From Nocardioides albidus (lineage in GTDB: Bacteria > Actinomycetota > Actinomycetes > Propionibacteriales > Nocardioidaceae), in contig NZ_VDMP01000027.1 of the NCBI RefSeq assembly GCF_006335005.1, positions 394,553 to 441,559 of the forward strand: a stretch of 47,007 nt of DNA. Direction: 5' to 3'. Under the pieces are notes generated by a model, which saw nothing but the letters and a program-made list of their open reading frames with translations, had not been told where the DNA came from and searched no databases. A program made the position numbers and the translations under genes. This document shows positions 15,613 through 23,304 of this stretch, piece by piece (position 1 is the stretch's first letter; each line of letters starts with the position of its first letter).

Positions 15613-16665
15613 ATGACCTCGAAGAACAGAAACCGCACCTCGCTGCTCGCCCTCGCGGCGACCCTCATCACCGCACCACTGCTGGCGTTCGCCTCACCCG
15701 CCCACGCGGCGGGCGAGTGGCAGGACGGCACCAGTGAGTCCGACACGATCTACGACTGCTACACCGGACAGCAGTCGCCGGGCGTCACCGCGTCCGTCGG
15801 CTGGTGGTCGCCGACCGGCCAGGTCCCGAAGGTCGGCGAGCCGTTCCTCCTGCACGGCTACATCGGCCTCGTCGGGCTGCCGTGCAGCAGCGGCGTGGCC
15901 GTCGTACCGGAGCTGATGTTCGACGAGACGGCGTTCGGCTATCCCGACGAGCCCGTCCGCTGGGGCATCAACGCCATCGACGACCCGACCCCGACGTTCA
16001 CCACCGACCCGGTCGGGCTGACCCGGGGCGTGAACGGCGGCATCGCGATCGCCTCGGCCGGCGGGCAGGCGATCACCCTGAAGCGCGGGCAGGTCTTCGA
16101 GTTCCAGGTCCCCGTCGTCGCCACCCGCGGACTGAACGGCACCGCCACGCCCGCCCCCAACTGCTGGGAGCGGACCGCCGGCATCGCCCCGTGCCCCGTC
16201 TCCACCTCCGGTGACCACCTGCAGGTCGCGTTCAAGGTCAACGGACACGGCGGCGACAAGGCGTTCGTGACGCCGTACGTCCCGCTCTTCGCCACGGGCT
16301 CGGGCGGCTCGGGCGGCCCCGGTGGCCCCGGCGGCCCCGGTGGCGCGGGTGGCCCCGGCACGGGCACGGTCGCGCAGGTCTCCTCGGCCACCACCGCGAA
16401 GTACAAGGTGTCGGCCGGCAGGAGGGGCAAGGCCACGGTCACCGTCGGCGCCAGCACGTCGCCCACCGGTCAGGTCGTCGTCCGCGACCTCGCCCGGGGT
16501 GGCCGGGTCGTGGCCCGAGGCACCCTCGCGCCCGGTCACCACGGCGTCCTGCGGATGAGCATGGCCAAGCTCGGCAAGGGCAAGCACCGCCTCGTCGCCC
16601 AGTACGCCGGCTCCGCGAGCGTCGCGCCGTCGAGCTCGGCCGTCAGGACGATTCGCCTGCGCTGA
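15613..16665 (+). CDS. Secreted protein with glycine hinge and Ig-like C-terminal domain
   Basis: A 350-residue exported protein. Residues 1-32 are a Sec signal ending AHA, with cleavage likely after Ala32. The mature N-terminal domain has four cysteines (DCY, PCSS, NCWE, PCPV) that could form two disulfides. A Gly/Pro hinge of GGPGGP units spans about residues 229-252, followed by about 95 residues resembling a bacterial Ig-like repeat (KATVTVGASTSPTGQVVVRD, then GKHRLVAQYAGSASVAPSSS). There is no LPXTG or membrane anchor. TAGCGT ends seven bases before the ATG and no Shine-Dalgarno is seen, so the mRNA may be leaderless. Function unknown. Confidence 0.82.
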   Translation: MTSKNRNRTSLLALAATLITAPLLAFASPAHAAGEWQDGTSESDTIYDCYTGQQSPGVTASVGWWSPTGQVPKVGEPFLLHGYIGLVGLPCSSGVAVVPELMFDETAFGYPDEPVRWGINAIDDPTPTFTTDPVGLTRGVNGGIAIASAGGQAITLKRGQVFEFQVPVVATRGLNGTATPAPNCWERTAGIAPCPVSTSGDHLQVAFKVNGHGGDKAFVTPYVPLFATGSGGSGGPGGPGGPGGAGGPGTGTVAQVSSATTAKYKVSAGRRGKATVTVGASTSPTGQVVVRDLARGGRVVARGTLAPGHHGVLRMSMAKLGKGKHRLVAQYAGSASVAPSSSAVRTIRLR

Positions 16666-16680
16666 GCGCCCGAGAAGCCA

Positions 16681-16717
16681 GGAGGCCCCGACCGAACGCC
16701 GTTCGGTCGGGGCCTCC
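16681..16717 (+). terminator. Strong 17-bp terminator hairpin
   Basis: GGAGGCCCCGACCGAAC pairs perfectly with GTTCGGTCGGGGCCTCC around GCC, 15 bases after the exported-protein gene. It insulates the storage locus that follows. Confidence 0.88.
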
Positions 16718-16821
16718 CGTCGTGGTGGCGGGCTCAGCCGAGGCTTGCCCGGAAGAACCCGACGAGCTCGTACGAACGCACGGGCGGCCCCGGCGCGTCC
16801 CGCAAAGTCGACCGCACTGGA

Positions 16822-16868
16822 TGCTTGACACACCAAGCACCCCTCTGTCATGCTTGGTGTACCAAGCA
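16822..16868 (+). promoter_or_regulatory. Promoter with paired palindromic operators, XRE-phasin operon
   Basis: Site 1 (16822-16839) has arms TGCTTG and ACCAAGCA and contains a consensus -35 TTGACA at 16825-16830. Site 2 (16851-16868) is a perfect palindrome, TGCTTGGT GT ACCAAGCA, and overlaps the expected -10 region (near 16848-16854). Centres are 29 bp apart, nearly three helical turns, with 11 bp between the sites. Binding at both would block RNA polymerase. The same arrangement recurs at 20456-20502. The adjacent XRE protein is the likely repressor. Confidence 0.82.
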
Positions 16869-16903
16869 GCACGACGGCTGTTGGTGGAGACGAGGAGGCC
16901 GAC

Positions 16904-17257
16904 ATGTCGGAGCACGCCGAGGCGCTGGCGGACCTGGGCAAGTACCTGCGGGCCCAGCGCGAGATCGCGCAGGTGTCGCTGCGGGCGCTGGCTCGTGCCA
17001 CGAACGTCTCGGACTCCTACCTGAGCCAGCTCGAGCGGGGCATGTACCAGCCCTCGCCCGACATCCTGCGCTCGATCGCCGAGGGGCTGGGCCTGGCTCC
17101 GGAGCAGCTCTTCGAGCGGATGGGCTGGCTGCCCGCCACCGGCTCGACCAAGAAGTACACCGGCGTCCTCGACGCCATCGCCGGCGACAGCGCGCTCAGC
17201 CAGGCCCAGAAGTCGGCGCTCATCCAGACCTACAAGGCGATGGTCGGCGGAGCCTGA
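16904..17257 (+). CDS. XRE-family regulator, Rv0474-like, of phasin genes
   Basis: A 117-residue protein. Residues 8-65 are a Cro/C1 helix-turn-helix (LGKYLRAQREIAQVSLRALARATNVSDSYLSQLERG, then PSPDILRSIAEGLGLAPEQL). The C-terminal 35 residues (SALSQAQKSALIQTYKAM) are a helical tail. The order and motifs resemble mycobacterial Rv0474, which sits directly upstream of hbhA. GAGGAGG lies five bases before the ATG. Its own promoter carries two 18-bp palindromes, and a phasin gene follows after 53 bases in the same transcript. Repression of both phasin promoters and of itself is inferred from the shared operators. Confidence 0.85.
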   Translation: MSEHAEALADLGKYLRAQREIAQVSLRALARATNVSDSYLSQLERGMYQPSPDILRSIAEGLGLAPEQLFERMGWLPATGSTKKYTGVLDAIAGDSALSQAQKSALIQTYKAMVGGA

Positions 17258-17310
17258 GCGGAATCCCCCCGCTCGCCGCCACCATCCACACCACGAAGGG
17301 AAGTACCAGC

Positions 17311-17721
17311 ATGTCCACCTACCGCGAGATCACCAACCAGGTTGCCGACCAGTGGGTCGCCGCCCTCAAGAACGCCGAGGAGACGGTCACCAAGCTGTCC
17401 CAGAACGCGCAGCGCTTCGCTGACGCGATGCCGAGCATCCCGACCCCGAGCCTCCCCGGCGCGGAGCCCTTCGCCAAGCTCAACGAGGCGCTGACCGAGC
17501 ACCTCCCGAAGCCCAGCGAGATCGTCGAGGCCAACTTCGACTTCACCACGCGTCTGCTCTCCGCCCAGCGCGACCTGACCCTGCGCCTGCTCGAGGTCAC
17601 CACCCCGGGTGCGAAGTCGGACGCCCCGGCCGAGGCCCCCGTCGCCGAGGCGCCCGCCGCTCCGGCCGCGCCCGTGAAGAAGACCGCCGCGAAGAAGACG
17701 ACCCCGGCCAAGAAGGCCTGA
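17311..17721 (+). CDS. Phasin/HBHA-like granule protein with lysine-rich tail
   Basis: A 136-residue protein. Residues 1-95 are mostly amphipathic helix (YREITNQVADQWVAALKNAEE, then FAKLNEALTEHLPKPSEIVEANFDFTTRLLSAQRDLTLRLL) like the phasin fold that coats polyhydroxyalkanoate or lipid inclusions. An Ala/Pro/Glu linker leads to a basic tail, VKKTAAKKTTPAKKA (residues 122-136), like those of HBHA, PhaF and histone H1. Such tails bind DNA or polyanions and could tether granules to the nucleoid. It is the second gene of the XRE operon. A paralogue without the tail lies at 20542; their first 69 bases differ at one position. Confidence 0.85.
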   Translation: MSTYREITNQVADQWVAALKNAEETVTKLSQNAQRFADAMPSIPTPSLPGAEPFAKLNEALTEHLPKPSEIVEANFDFTTRLLSAQRDLTLRLLEVTTPGAKSDAPAEAPVAEAPAAPAAPVKKTAAKKTTPAKKA

Positions 17722-17740
17722 CCCGGTCCGTCCTCGAACC

Positions 17741-17772
17741 GAAGGACCGCCCCCGTTCGGGGGCGGTCCTTC
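17741..17772. terminator. Bidirectional terminator between phasin 1 and hydrolase 1
   Basis: GAAGGACCGCCCCC pairs perfectly with GGGGGCGGTCCTTC around GTTC. It sits between convergent genes and can serve both strands. Confidence 0.85.
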
Positions 17773-17797
17773 GTCGTCTTTCGGGGAGCGCCGGCGC

Positions 17798-18592
17798 TCA
17801 GGCCGCCCGCAGCGCGGAGGGGAAGTAGCCGGCCAGCCAGGCCGGCGGCGTGAAGCGCTGCCAGTCCTCGAGCGGCGCCGCGAGCCGGTCGAGGGCCGCG
17901 TAGACGGCGGCGGGGTGCACCGCCATCCCGATGTGGCTGCTGAGCACCTCGACGTTCTCGGTGAGGTTGCTGGTCGACGCGTCCTCCGGGTAGCGGCACG
18001 CCGACCAGTGCACGATGCCGTCGCTGCGGCTGAAGACCGACGTCGAGGGGATCTCGGGGCGGGGTGCCCGCCGCCAGGTCTCGAAGTCGTAGCCCGAGAG
18101 ATGGCGCCCGTAGTGCTTGGCGTACTCCGCGCCTGCGCGCGACTGGCGCAGGTCGGTCATCGTCATCGGGCTGCCGAGCGTGATCAGCCGGTCGACGGCG
18201 CCCGGGTTGCGCCGGGCGAGCTCGGCGCCGAGATAGCCGCCGAGGCTCTGTCCGATGACGCTCACCGGCTGGTCGTGCCGCTCGCGGATGGTGGTGATGA
18301 GGGCGTCGAGGCCCGCGATCGCCTGGGGCGTCGGTCCGATGTTGGTCCCGAGGCCCCATTCGTACGGCGTGTAGCCGACCTGCCGCAACAGCCCGCGCAG
18401 CGGGCGGGTGGACCAGTCGCCCGCGCTGAGGCCCGGGATCACCAGGACCGGGCGGCCGTCGCCCGAGAACTGCGTGGCGAGCCAGGCGCGCGCGCCCATG
18501 AACCAGCCGAGCTCCGCGAGCGCGCGGCTGGGCTCGGTGAGACCGAAGACCAGGGCGGGTGGCCGGGCGCTGGTGGTCGAGCTGGGCGGCAT
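17798..18592 (-). CDS. Alpha/beta hydrolase, storage-locus paralogue 1
   Basis: A 264-residue cytoplasmic hydrolase with PVLVIPGLSAGDWSTRPL, nucleophile elbow GQSLGGY (Ser near residue 118), acid SRSDGIVHW and base SSHIGMAVHP, a full Ser-Asp-His triad. Two close relatives lie at 20920-21693 and 32804-33577, sharing the PGLxxxDxSTxxLR, LGTNxGPT and ITLGSP blocks. No signal peptide is seen. It is convergent with phasin 1 and divergent from PHA synthase, so action on a storage polymer or lipid ester is inferred. GAGAGGA lies upstream of the ATG. A general carboxylesterase or acyl-thioesterase role remains possible. Confidence 0.82.
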   Translation of the reverse strand: MPPSSTTSARPPALVFGLTEPSRALAELGWFMGARAWLATQFSGDGRPVLVIPGLSAGDWSTRPLRGLLRQVGYTPYEWGLGTNIGPTPQAIAGLDALITTIRERHDQPVSVIGQSLGGYLGAELARRNPGAVDRLITLGSPMTMTDLRQSRAGAEYAKHYGRHLSGYDFETWRRAPRPEIPSTSVFSRSDGIVHWSACRYPEDASTSNLTENVEVLSSHIGMAVHPAAVYAALDRLAAPLEDWQRFTPPAWLAGYFPSALRAA

Positions 18593-18725
18593 CGTTGGGT
18601 CCTCTCGCCAGGCGAACTTGACGACGACATCAGGTTCGGGTGGACCTAGACTAGCGGGCTGTGACCTGCGTCACGCGCGCATCTCGATTTCGGTCCGCGC
18701 GCCGCACAACCGAGCGAAGGTGGGC

Positions 18726-20411
18726 ATGAGCGACGACACCCGGGTCAACAACTCTGCGGGAGCGGGATTCGAGGCGGTCGTCACGGCCGCCGCCTCCCGG
18801 GGCCTGGGCGGTCTGCTGCCTCCCGAGGAGCTGCGCACCCTCGCCCGGGCACTCGCGGGCGACCCGTCGGTGGCCCTCGATCGCCTGTCGGCGCTGATGG
18901 CCGAGCATGCCGACATCGCGAGCCGGAAGGGAGACGTGGGCGGGCTCGACGCCCGCTTCGCGGACCCGGCCTGGCATGACAACCCGCTCCTCAACATGGT
19001 CGCGCGCTCCTATGTCGCGAGCAGCGAGGCGGTGCTCGACATCCTCGACGAGGTCGATGTCGACTGGCGCACCCGTGAACGGCTGCGGATGCCGGTCGAC
19101 AACCTGCTCGCCGCGCTCGCGCCGACGAACAACCCGCTGCTCAACCCGGCTGGGTGGAAGGAGGCTCTCGACACCGGCGGCGCCAGCATCCTGCGCGGCT
19201 TCGCCAACTTCGCCCGCGACATGTCCGGCCCGACCAAGCTGCCCAGCAGCGTCGACCGAGCCGACTTCGTGCTGGGGGAGACGATCGCGGCCACGCCGGG
19301 CAAGGTCGTCCGCCGCGAGCGACTCTACGAGCTGATCGAGTACCTGCCGCAGACCGAGGAGGTCGACGCCGTACCGGTGCTCCTGACCCCGTCGCCGGTC
19401 AACAAGTACTACCTCGTCGACCTCGAGCCCGAGCACTCGATCGTCGCGGCCCACCTGCGCGAGGGCCGCCGGGTGTTCGTGCCCTCCTGGGTCCAGCCCG
19501 ACGCCTCGCACGCCGACGTCGGCTTCGAGGCGTACGTCGCCAGCCTGGTCGAGGCGCTCGAGAGCGTCGCCGAGATCTCCGGCTCCGAGCGGGTCCATCT
19601 GCTCGGCCTGTGCGGTGGGGGACAGGTGGCGCTGATGACGGCCGCCTATCTCGCGGCGGTGGACCGCCAGGACCTCCTCGCCACGCTGACCCTCGGCATC
19701 GCCGTGGTCGACTTCGACGAGGCGCACACGATGGCCTTCCTGGACGAGGAGACGGGCGAGCGCGCCGTGGCCCAGGCCCGCGAGCGTGGCGTGTTCAGCG
19801 CCGCCGACACGGCCCGCTCCTTCGCGATGATGCGCCCGGCCGAGGGCATCTGGAGCGGAGTCGTCAACAACTACGTCATGGGTCGCCGCCCGCCGAAGCT
19901 GGCGCTGCTCTACTGGGCCTCGGACCAGACCAACATGACGGCTCAGTTCGGCAGCGACATGATCGGCACGGCGCTGGCGAACGGGCTGACCAAGCCCGGC
20001 GGCGTGACCATCCTCGGCCAGCCTCTCGACACCCGGCAGATCACCGTCGACACCTACGTCCTGGGCGCGTCGACCGACCACATCTCCCCGTGGAAGCACT
20101 GCTTCCGCACCCTGGCCATGGTGGGTGGGGAGCGGACCTTCGTGCTGGCCGGCGGAGGCCACGCCATCGCCATCTCCCGCCCGCCCGAGCACCGGAAGTC
20201 GATGCACTGGACGGGCGAGATCACCGGCACCGACCCCGACGCCTGGCTCGAGGCCGCGGAGAAGCACGCCGGCAGCTGGTGGAGGCACTGGAGCGAGTGG
20301 ATCTCGACCCGCACCCCGGACAAGGTGCCGGCGCCGACCGAGCCCGGCTCGGCGGCGTACCCGCCCCTCTGCGACGCGCCGGGGGAGTACGTCCGCGTCG
20401 TCCTCACCTGA
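18726..20411 (+). CDS. phaC: Poly(3-hydroxyalkanoate) synthase PhaC (class I-like)
   Basis: A 561-residue protein close to class I PhaC size. It polymerises (R)-3-hydroxyacyl-CoA into polyester at the granule surface. The lipase-like box is GLCGGG with Cys296 in place of serine. The catalytic aspartate is Asp451 in GASTDHISPWKH, and the histidine is His479 in GGGHAIAIS. The Cys-Asp-His spacing (155 and 28) is close to class I enzymes. The N-terminal LNPAGWKEALDTGG and the KYYLVDLEPEHSIV region also fit. The box usually reads GxCxGG with a bulky residue where Gly297 stands. The ATG at 18726 has a weak GAAGGTGG before it. No phaE or phaR partner is adjacent, and a phasin follows. Confidence 0.9.
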   Translation: MSDDTRVNNSAGAGFEAVVTAAASRGLGGLLPPEELRTLARALAGDPSVALDRLSALMAEHADIASRKGDVGGLDARFADPAWHDNPLLNMVARSYVASSEAVLDILDEVDVDWRTRERLRMPVDNLLAALAPTNNPLLNPAGWKEALDTGGASILRGFANFARDMSGPTKLPSSVDRADFVLGETIAATPGKVVRRERLYELIEYLPQTEEVDAVPVLLTPSPVNKYYLVDLEPEHSIVAAHLREGRRVFVPSWVQPDASHADVGFEAYVASLVEALESVAEISGSERVHLLGLCGGGQVALMTAAYLAAVDRQDLLATLTLGIAVVDFDEAHTMAFLDEETGERAVAQARERGVFSAADTARSFAMMRPAEGIWSGVVNNYVMGRRPPKLALLYWASDQTNMTAQFGSDMIGTALANGLTKPGGVTILGQPLDTRQITVDTYVLGASTDHISPWKHCFRTLAMVGGERTFVLAGGGHAIAISRPPEHRKSMHWTGEITGTDPDAWLEAAEKHAGSWWRHWSEWISTRTPDKVPAPTEPGSAAYPPLCDAPGEYVRVVLT

Positions 20412-20435
20412 AATTTCCCTCCGCCGGAGAATTTC
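20410..20435 (+). terminator. Imperfect hairpin after phaC
   Basis: GAAATT and AATTTC enclose an inner CTCC/GGAG stem with a three-base bulge, starting at the phaC stop. It is unusually A/T-rich for this region. It may act as a weak terminator before the phasin 2 promoter. Confidence 0.4.
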
Positions 20436-20455
20436 TGCGCAGTCAGCCATTTTGA

Positions 20456-20502
20456 TGCTTGACAGACCAAGCAACCATGCGTAATGCTTGGTGCACCAAG
20501 CA
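20456..20502 (+). promoter_or_regulatory. Promoter with paired palindromic operators, phasin 2
   Basis: Site 1 (20456-20473) has arms TGCTTG and ACCAAGCA and contains TTGACA at 20459-20464. Site 2 (20485-20502) is the full palindrome TGCTTGGTGCACCAAGCA. The -10 is probably TAATGC at 20482-20487, 17 bases after the -35 and overlapping site 2. Spacing between sites (11 bp; 29 bp centre to centre) is the same as at 16822-16868, though the bases between differ. This supports selection for a two-site operator. Confidence 0.82.
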
Positions 20503-20541
20503 CCGAATCCCGGTGTCAACGCAGACCGAAGGGAACGATCC

Positions 20542-20847
20542 ATGTCCACCTACCGCGAGATCACCAACCAGGTTGCCGACCAGTGGGTCGCCGCGCTCAA
20601 GAACGCCGAGCAGGCTGTCACCAAGCTCTCGGAGAACGCCCAGCGCTTCGCCGACTCGATCCCCACCCCGGCCCTCCCGGCCACCCCCGAGCCGTTCGCG
20701 AAGCTCAACGAGGCCCTGTCCGAGCGCCTCCCCAAGCCGAGCGAGATCGTCGAGGCCAACTTCGACATGGCCACCCGCCTGCTCTCCGCGCAGCGCGACC
20801 TCACCCTGCGCCTGCTCGACCTGGGCGCCGGCTCCAAGGACGCCTGA
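20542..20847 (+). CDS. Phasin-like granule protein without basic tail
   Basis: A 101-residue paralogue of the phasin at 17311. It keeps the N-terminal helix block (STYREITNQVADQWVAALKNAE), a short Pro/Ala segment and the C-terminal helix block (FAKLNEALSERLPKPSEIVE, then TRLLSAQRDLTLRLLDLG). It ends at GAGSKDA with no lysine-rich tail. It has its own promoter with the twin operators and lies 130 bases after phaC. Phasins coat polyester or neutral-lipid inclusions and control their number and size. The near-identity of the first 69 bases to the other copy, including a rare GTT codon, suggests recent duplication or gene conversion. Confidence 0.85.
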   Translation: MSTYREITNQVADQWVAALKNAEQAVTKLSENAQRFADSIPTPALPATPEPFAKLNEALSERLPKPSEIVEANFDMATRLLSAQRDLTLRLLDLGAGSKDA

Positions 20848-20866
20848 GCCAGTACTGAGCCAGTAC
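20845..20866 (+). repeat. 11-bp tandem duplication at the phasin 2 stop
   Basis: TGAGCCAGTAC occurs twice in tandem, the first copy beginning at the stop codon. It probably reflects replication slippage and has no evident function. Confidence 0.7.
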
Positions 20867-20867
20867 G

Positions 20868-20904
20868 ACACGAGGACCGCCCCCCAGGGGGGCGGTCCTC
20901 GTGT
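20868..20904. terminator. Bidirectional terminator between phasin 2 and hydrolase 2
   Basis: ACACGAGGACCGCCCC pairs with GGGGCGGTCCTCGTGT around a short loop. It parallels the hairpin after phasin 1 in position and in the shared GGACCGCCCC arm. Confidence 0.85.
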
Positions 20905-20919
20905 GCGTTCGGGGACGGG

Positions 20920-21693
20920 TCAGGAGGCGATGGGGTGCGCCTCCGCGTACGGCGCCCAGCGGCCGGGCTCCTGCGCGAGGCGGTCCAGGACGATGCGCAG
21001 CACCTGGGGGTGGAAGCCCATGCCGCAGTGGCTCGCCGTGACCTCGACGTTCTCGGCCAGCGGGCGCTCGACGTCCACGCACGACTGCCAGGGCACGACG
21101 CCGTCGCTGCGCGAGTAGATCGACGTGGTCGGCACCGTGATCGGCGGGCGCCCCTCCTCGGGCTCGGTGTGGTCGAAGGCGTCGGTGTGCAGGCCGCGGA
21201 GGCTGTGGTAGAGATGCCCGACAGTCGTGGTCTCGGGAGCCTCCGTCGAGCGCAGCCGGTACGGCGAGCCGAGGGTGATCACCTGGCGCACCTGCTCGGG
21301 ATGGCGCCGGGCCAGCTCGCGGGCGAAGATGCCGCCGAGGCTCTGCCCGATCAGGGTCACCGGCTTCCCGGAGCGCTCGTGGAGCCGCTCGAGCCGACGG
21401 ATCGCGCCGCCCCACGTCTGCTCGGTCGGGCCGAGGTTGGTTCCGAGCTTCCAGCGCGCGGCGCGGTAGTTGTGCGCCTTCAGCAGGGTGCGCAGGGCGA
21501 TCGTGCTCAGGTCGTCGGCGAGGAAGCCGGGCAGCACCAGCACCGTGTGCCCGTCGCCGAGTCGCAGCGGCGCCAGGGTCGGCAGGCTGGCCCACAGGGC
21601 GAGCAGATCCCCGGTGGCGCGCATCGGCTCGGTGCGCCAGAGCAACTCGTCGGGCCGACGGAAGGTGGGGGTACCGCGGTTCGTCTCAGACAT
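20920..21693 (-). CDS. Alpha/beta hydrolase, storage-locus paralogue 2
   Basis: A 257-residue hydrolase from the ATG at 21693. It has VLVLPGFLADDLSTIALRTLL, LGTNLGPT, nucleophile GQSLGGIF, ITLGSPYRLRS, acid SRSDGVVPW and base ASHCGMGFHP, giving an intact Ser-Asp-His triad. It is closest to the paralogue at 32804, which has the same length. It is convergent with phasin 2 and divergent from the wax ester synthase/DGAT. Its promoter shares a 24-bp gapped motif with the promoter of the third paralogue. Hydrolysis of a storage ester or release of acyl groups is inferred; no substrate can be assigned. Confidence 0.82.
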   Translation of the reverse strand: MSETNRGTPTFRRPDELLWRTEPMRATGDLLALWASLPTLAPLRLGDGHTVLVLPGFLADDLSTIALRTLLKAHNYRAARWKLGTNLGPTEQTWGGAIRRLERLHERSGKPVTLIGQSLGGIFARELARRHPEQVRQVITLGSPYRLRSTEAPETTTVGHLYHSLRGLHTDAFDHTEPEEGRPPITVPTTSIYSRSDGVVPWQSCVDVERPLAENVEVTASHCGMGFHPQVLRIVLDRLAQEPGRWAPYAEAHPIAS

Positions 21694-21729
21694 GGAGAAT
21701 CGCTCTCGGCAGGCGGGTGTGACCTTGCT

Positions 21730-21757
21730 AACATACAAACCGCGTGGTCGGAATGTC
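21730..21757 (-). promoter_or_regulatory. Hydrolase 2 promoter with shared 24-bp gapped motif
   Basis: On the plus strand TACAAACC, four bases and GGTCGGAATGTC are seen at 21734-21757. On the minus strand this gives TGGACA-like -35, an 18-base spacer and -10 TATGTT (21735-21730), with transcription starting near 21723. The same words with the same four-base gap occur at 33636-33659 upstream of the third hydrolase. Conservation inside the spacer points to a regulator site. It may also affect the divergent DGAT gene. Confidence 0.68.
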
Positions 21758-21818
21758 CATCTTTCCGGCCGATTCGAGCGGCCGCACAGAGCGTGCGCGC
21801 GCAGCACAGGAGGTTCAT

Positions 21819-23228
21819 ATGCGGCAGCTGAGTGGTGTCGACGCGTCGTTCCTTCACATGGAGGACTCGCGGATGACCGGTCACGTCGGGGGGTTGATCA
21901 TCCTCGACCCGTCGACGGCCGAGCGCCCGGTCGACCTCGAGACGATGAAGGAGTACGTCGCCGCCCGCATCCCGGCCCTGCCCCCGTTGCGGTGGCGCCT
22001 GGCCGAGGTGCCACTCGGCATCGACCTGCCCTACTGGTACGACGATCACGACGTCGACCTCGACTTCCACGTCCGCAGCCTCGCCCTGCCCGCGCCGGGC
22101 AACCAGCAGCAGCTCATCGAGCAGGTCAGCCGCATCCATGCGCGACCGCTCGACCGCGCTCACCCCCTGTGGGAGCTCTACGTCATCGAGGGCCTCGAGG
22201 GTGGCAAGGTCGCGATCTACACCAAGCTCCACCACGCGGCGATCGACGGGAAGGCGGGCAGGATGATCCTCTCCACGCTGCTCTCGCCGGACCCGTCCTG
22301 CCCGGCTCCCCAACCGCCCGCGGAGATGCCCGCGTCGGAGACTCGGCCCTCGGAGATGGAGATGCTGACGCGCGGCTGGATGGGCCTGCTGGGCCACCCC
22401 GGCAAGAGCGTCGAGCTCATGCTCAAGGGCGCGGCGGAGTGGCAGAAGAGCATGCAGCACTTCGGCTACGCGGCTCTCGGCGAGGCGCGGACGAAGATGC
22501 TGGACAACCCGCCGGTCCCGGCCCCACGCCTGTCGTTCAACAAGTCGATGACGGCGCGGCGCAACTGGGCCTACGGCACCGTCCCGCTCAGCGACGTCAA
22601 GAAGATCAAGGAGTCGCTGGGCTGCACCATCAACGACGTCGTGATGGCGATCTGCGCCGGTGCTCTGCGCCAGTGGCTCCTCGACCACGACGAGCTGCCC
22701 GAGGCGCCGCTGCGCGCGATGGTCCCGGTCTCGATCCGGACCGCCGAGCAGGCCGACACGGCCGGCAACCAGGTCTCCGCGATGATCGCCGAGCTGCCCA
22801 CGCACCTCACCGACCCGCTGGCGCGGGTAGAGGCGGTGCATGCGTCGATGAGCCGTGCCAAGGAGGACTTCGCGGCGCTGCCGGCAGCGCTGCTGCAGGA
22901 GTTCGCCCAGTTCGCGGCGCCGGCGGCGGCCGAGCTCGTCGCCCGGACCGCGGCATCGCTGCGGCTGGCCGACACCGTCGCCCTGCCGTTCAACCTCGTC
23001 ATCTCCAACGTGCCCGGGCCGCGCGAGCCGCTCTACTACGCGGGTGCGCTGATGGAGGCCAACTACCCGGTGTCGATGATCAGCGACGGCATGGGCCTCA
23101 ACATCACCGTGCAGAGCTACCGCGACAACATGGACTTCGGCCTGATCAGCTGCCCGGAGCTGATCCCGGATCTCGAGCGGATCATCGACTACATCGTGGC
23201 CGAGGCCGCCGCGCTCGCGGCCGTCTGA
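21819..23228 (+). CDS. Wax ester synthase/diacylglycerol acyltransferase (WS/DGAT)
   Basis: A 469-residue acyltransferase of the actinobacterial Tgs/AtfA family, usual length. It begins MRQLSGVDASFLHMEDSRMTGHVGGL, has the catalytic HHAAIDG at residues 138-144 (HHxxxDG), and the C-terminal PFNLVISNVPGPREPLYYAGA and ISDGMGLNITVQSYRDNMDFGL blocks. It esterifies diacylglycerol or fatty alcohol with acyl-CoA at the membrane, forming neutral-lipid inclusions. AGGAGG lies five bases before the ATG. An acyl-CoA ligase follows after 76 bases, a natural supplier of acyl-CoA, and the phasins could coat its product. Confidence 0.93.
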   Translation: MRQLSGVDASFLHMEDSRMTGHVGGLIILDPSTAERPVDLETMKEYVAARIPALPPLRWRLAEVPLGIDLPYWYDDHDVDLDFHVRSLALPAPGNQQQLIEQVSRIHARPLDRAHPLWELYVIEGLEGGKVAIYTKLHHAAIDGKAGRMILSTLLSPDPSCPAPQPPAEMPASETRPSEMEMLTRGWMGLLGHPGKSVELMLKGAAEWQKSMQHFGYAALGEARTKMLDNPPVPAPRLSFNKSMTARRNWAYGTVPLSDVKKIKESLGCTINDVVMAICAGALRQWLLDHDELPEAPLRAMVPVSIRTAEQADTAGNQVSAMIAELPTHLTDPLARVEAVHASMSRAKEDFAALPAALLQEFAQFAAPAAAELVARTAASLRLADTVALPFNLVISNVPGPREPLYYAGALMEANYPVSMISDGMGLNITVQSYRDNMDFGLISCPELIPDLERIIDYIVAEAAALAAV

Positions 23229-23304
23229 CGACCCAACCGAGAACTGGTCGACGCGATGCTCGTCGACGTCCCCCGCAACAACTTCGAAGGGAAGTGAACC
23301 GGCG

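Noticed and set aside
16297..16368. GGTGGCCCC-type tandem repeat
   Set aside because: It is in frame within a secreted protein and simply encodes a Gly/Pro hinge.
18651..20549. Minus-strand open frame of over 600 codons opposite phaC
   Set aside because: Its translation is low-complexity and Arg/Gly/Val/Asp-rich, and phaC on the plus strand has an intact catalytic triad.
17311..20847. Phasin duplication as an assembly artefact
   Set aside because: The copies diverge after the first 69 bases and have different operators, tails and neighbours.
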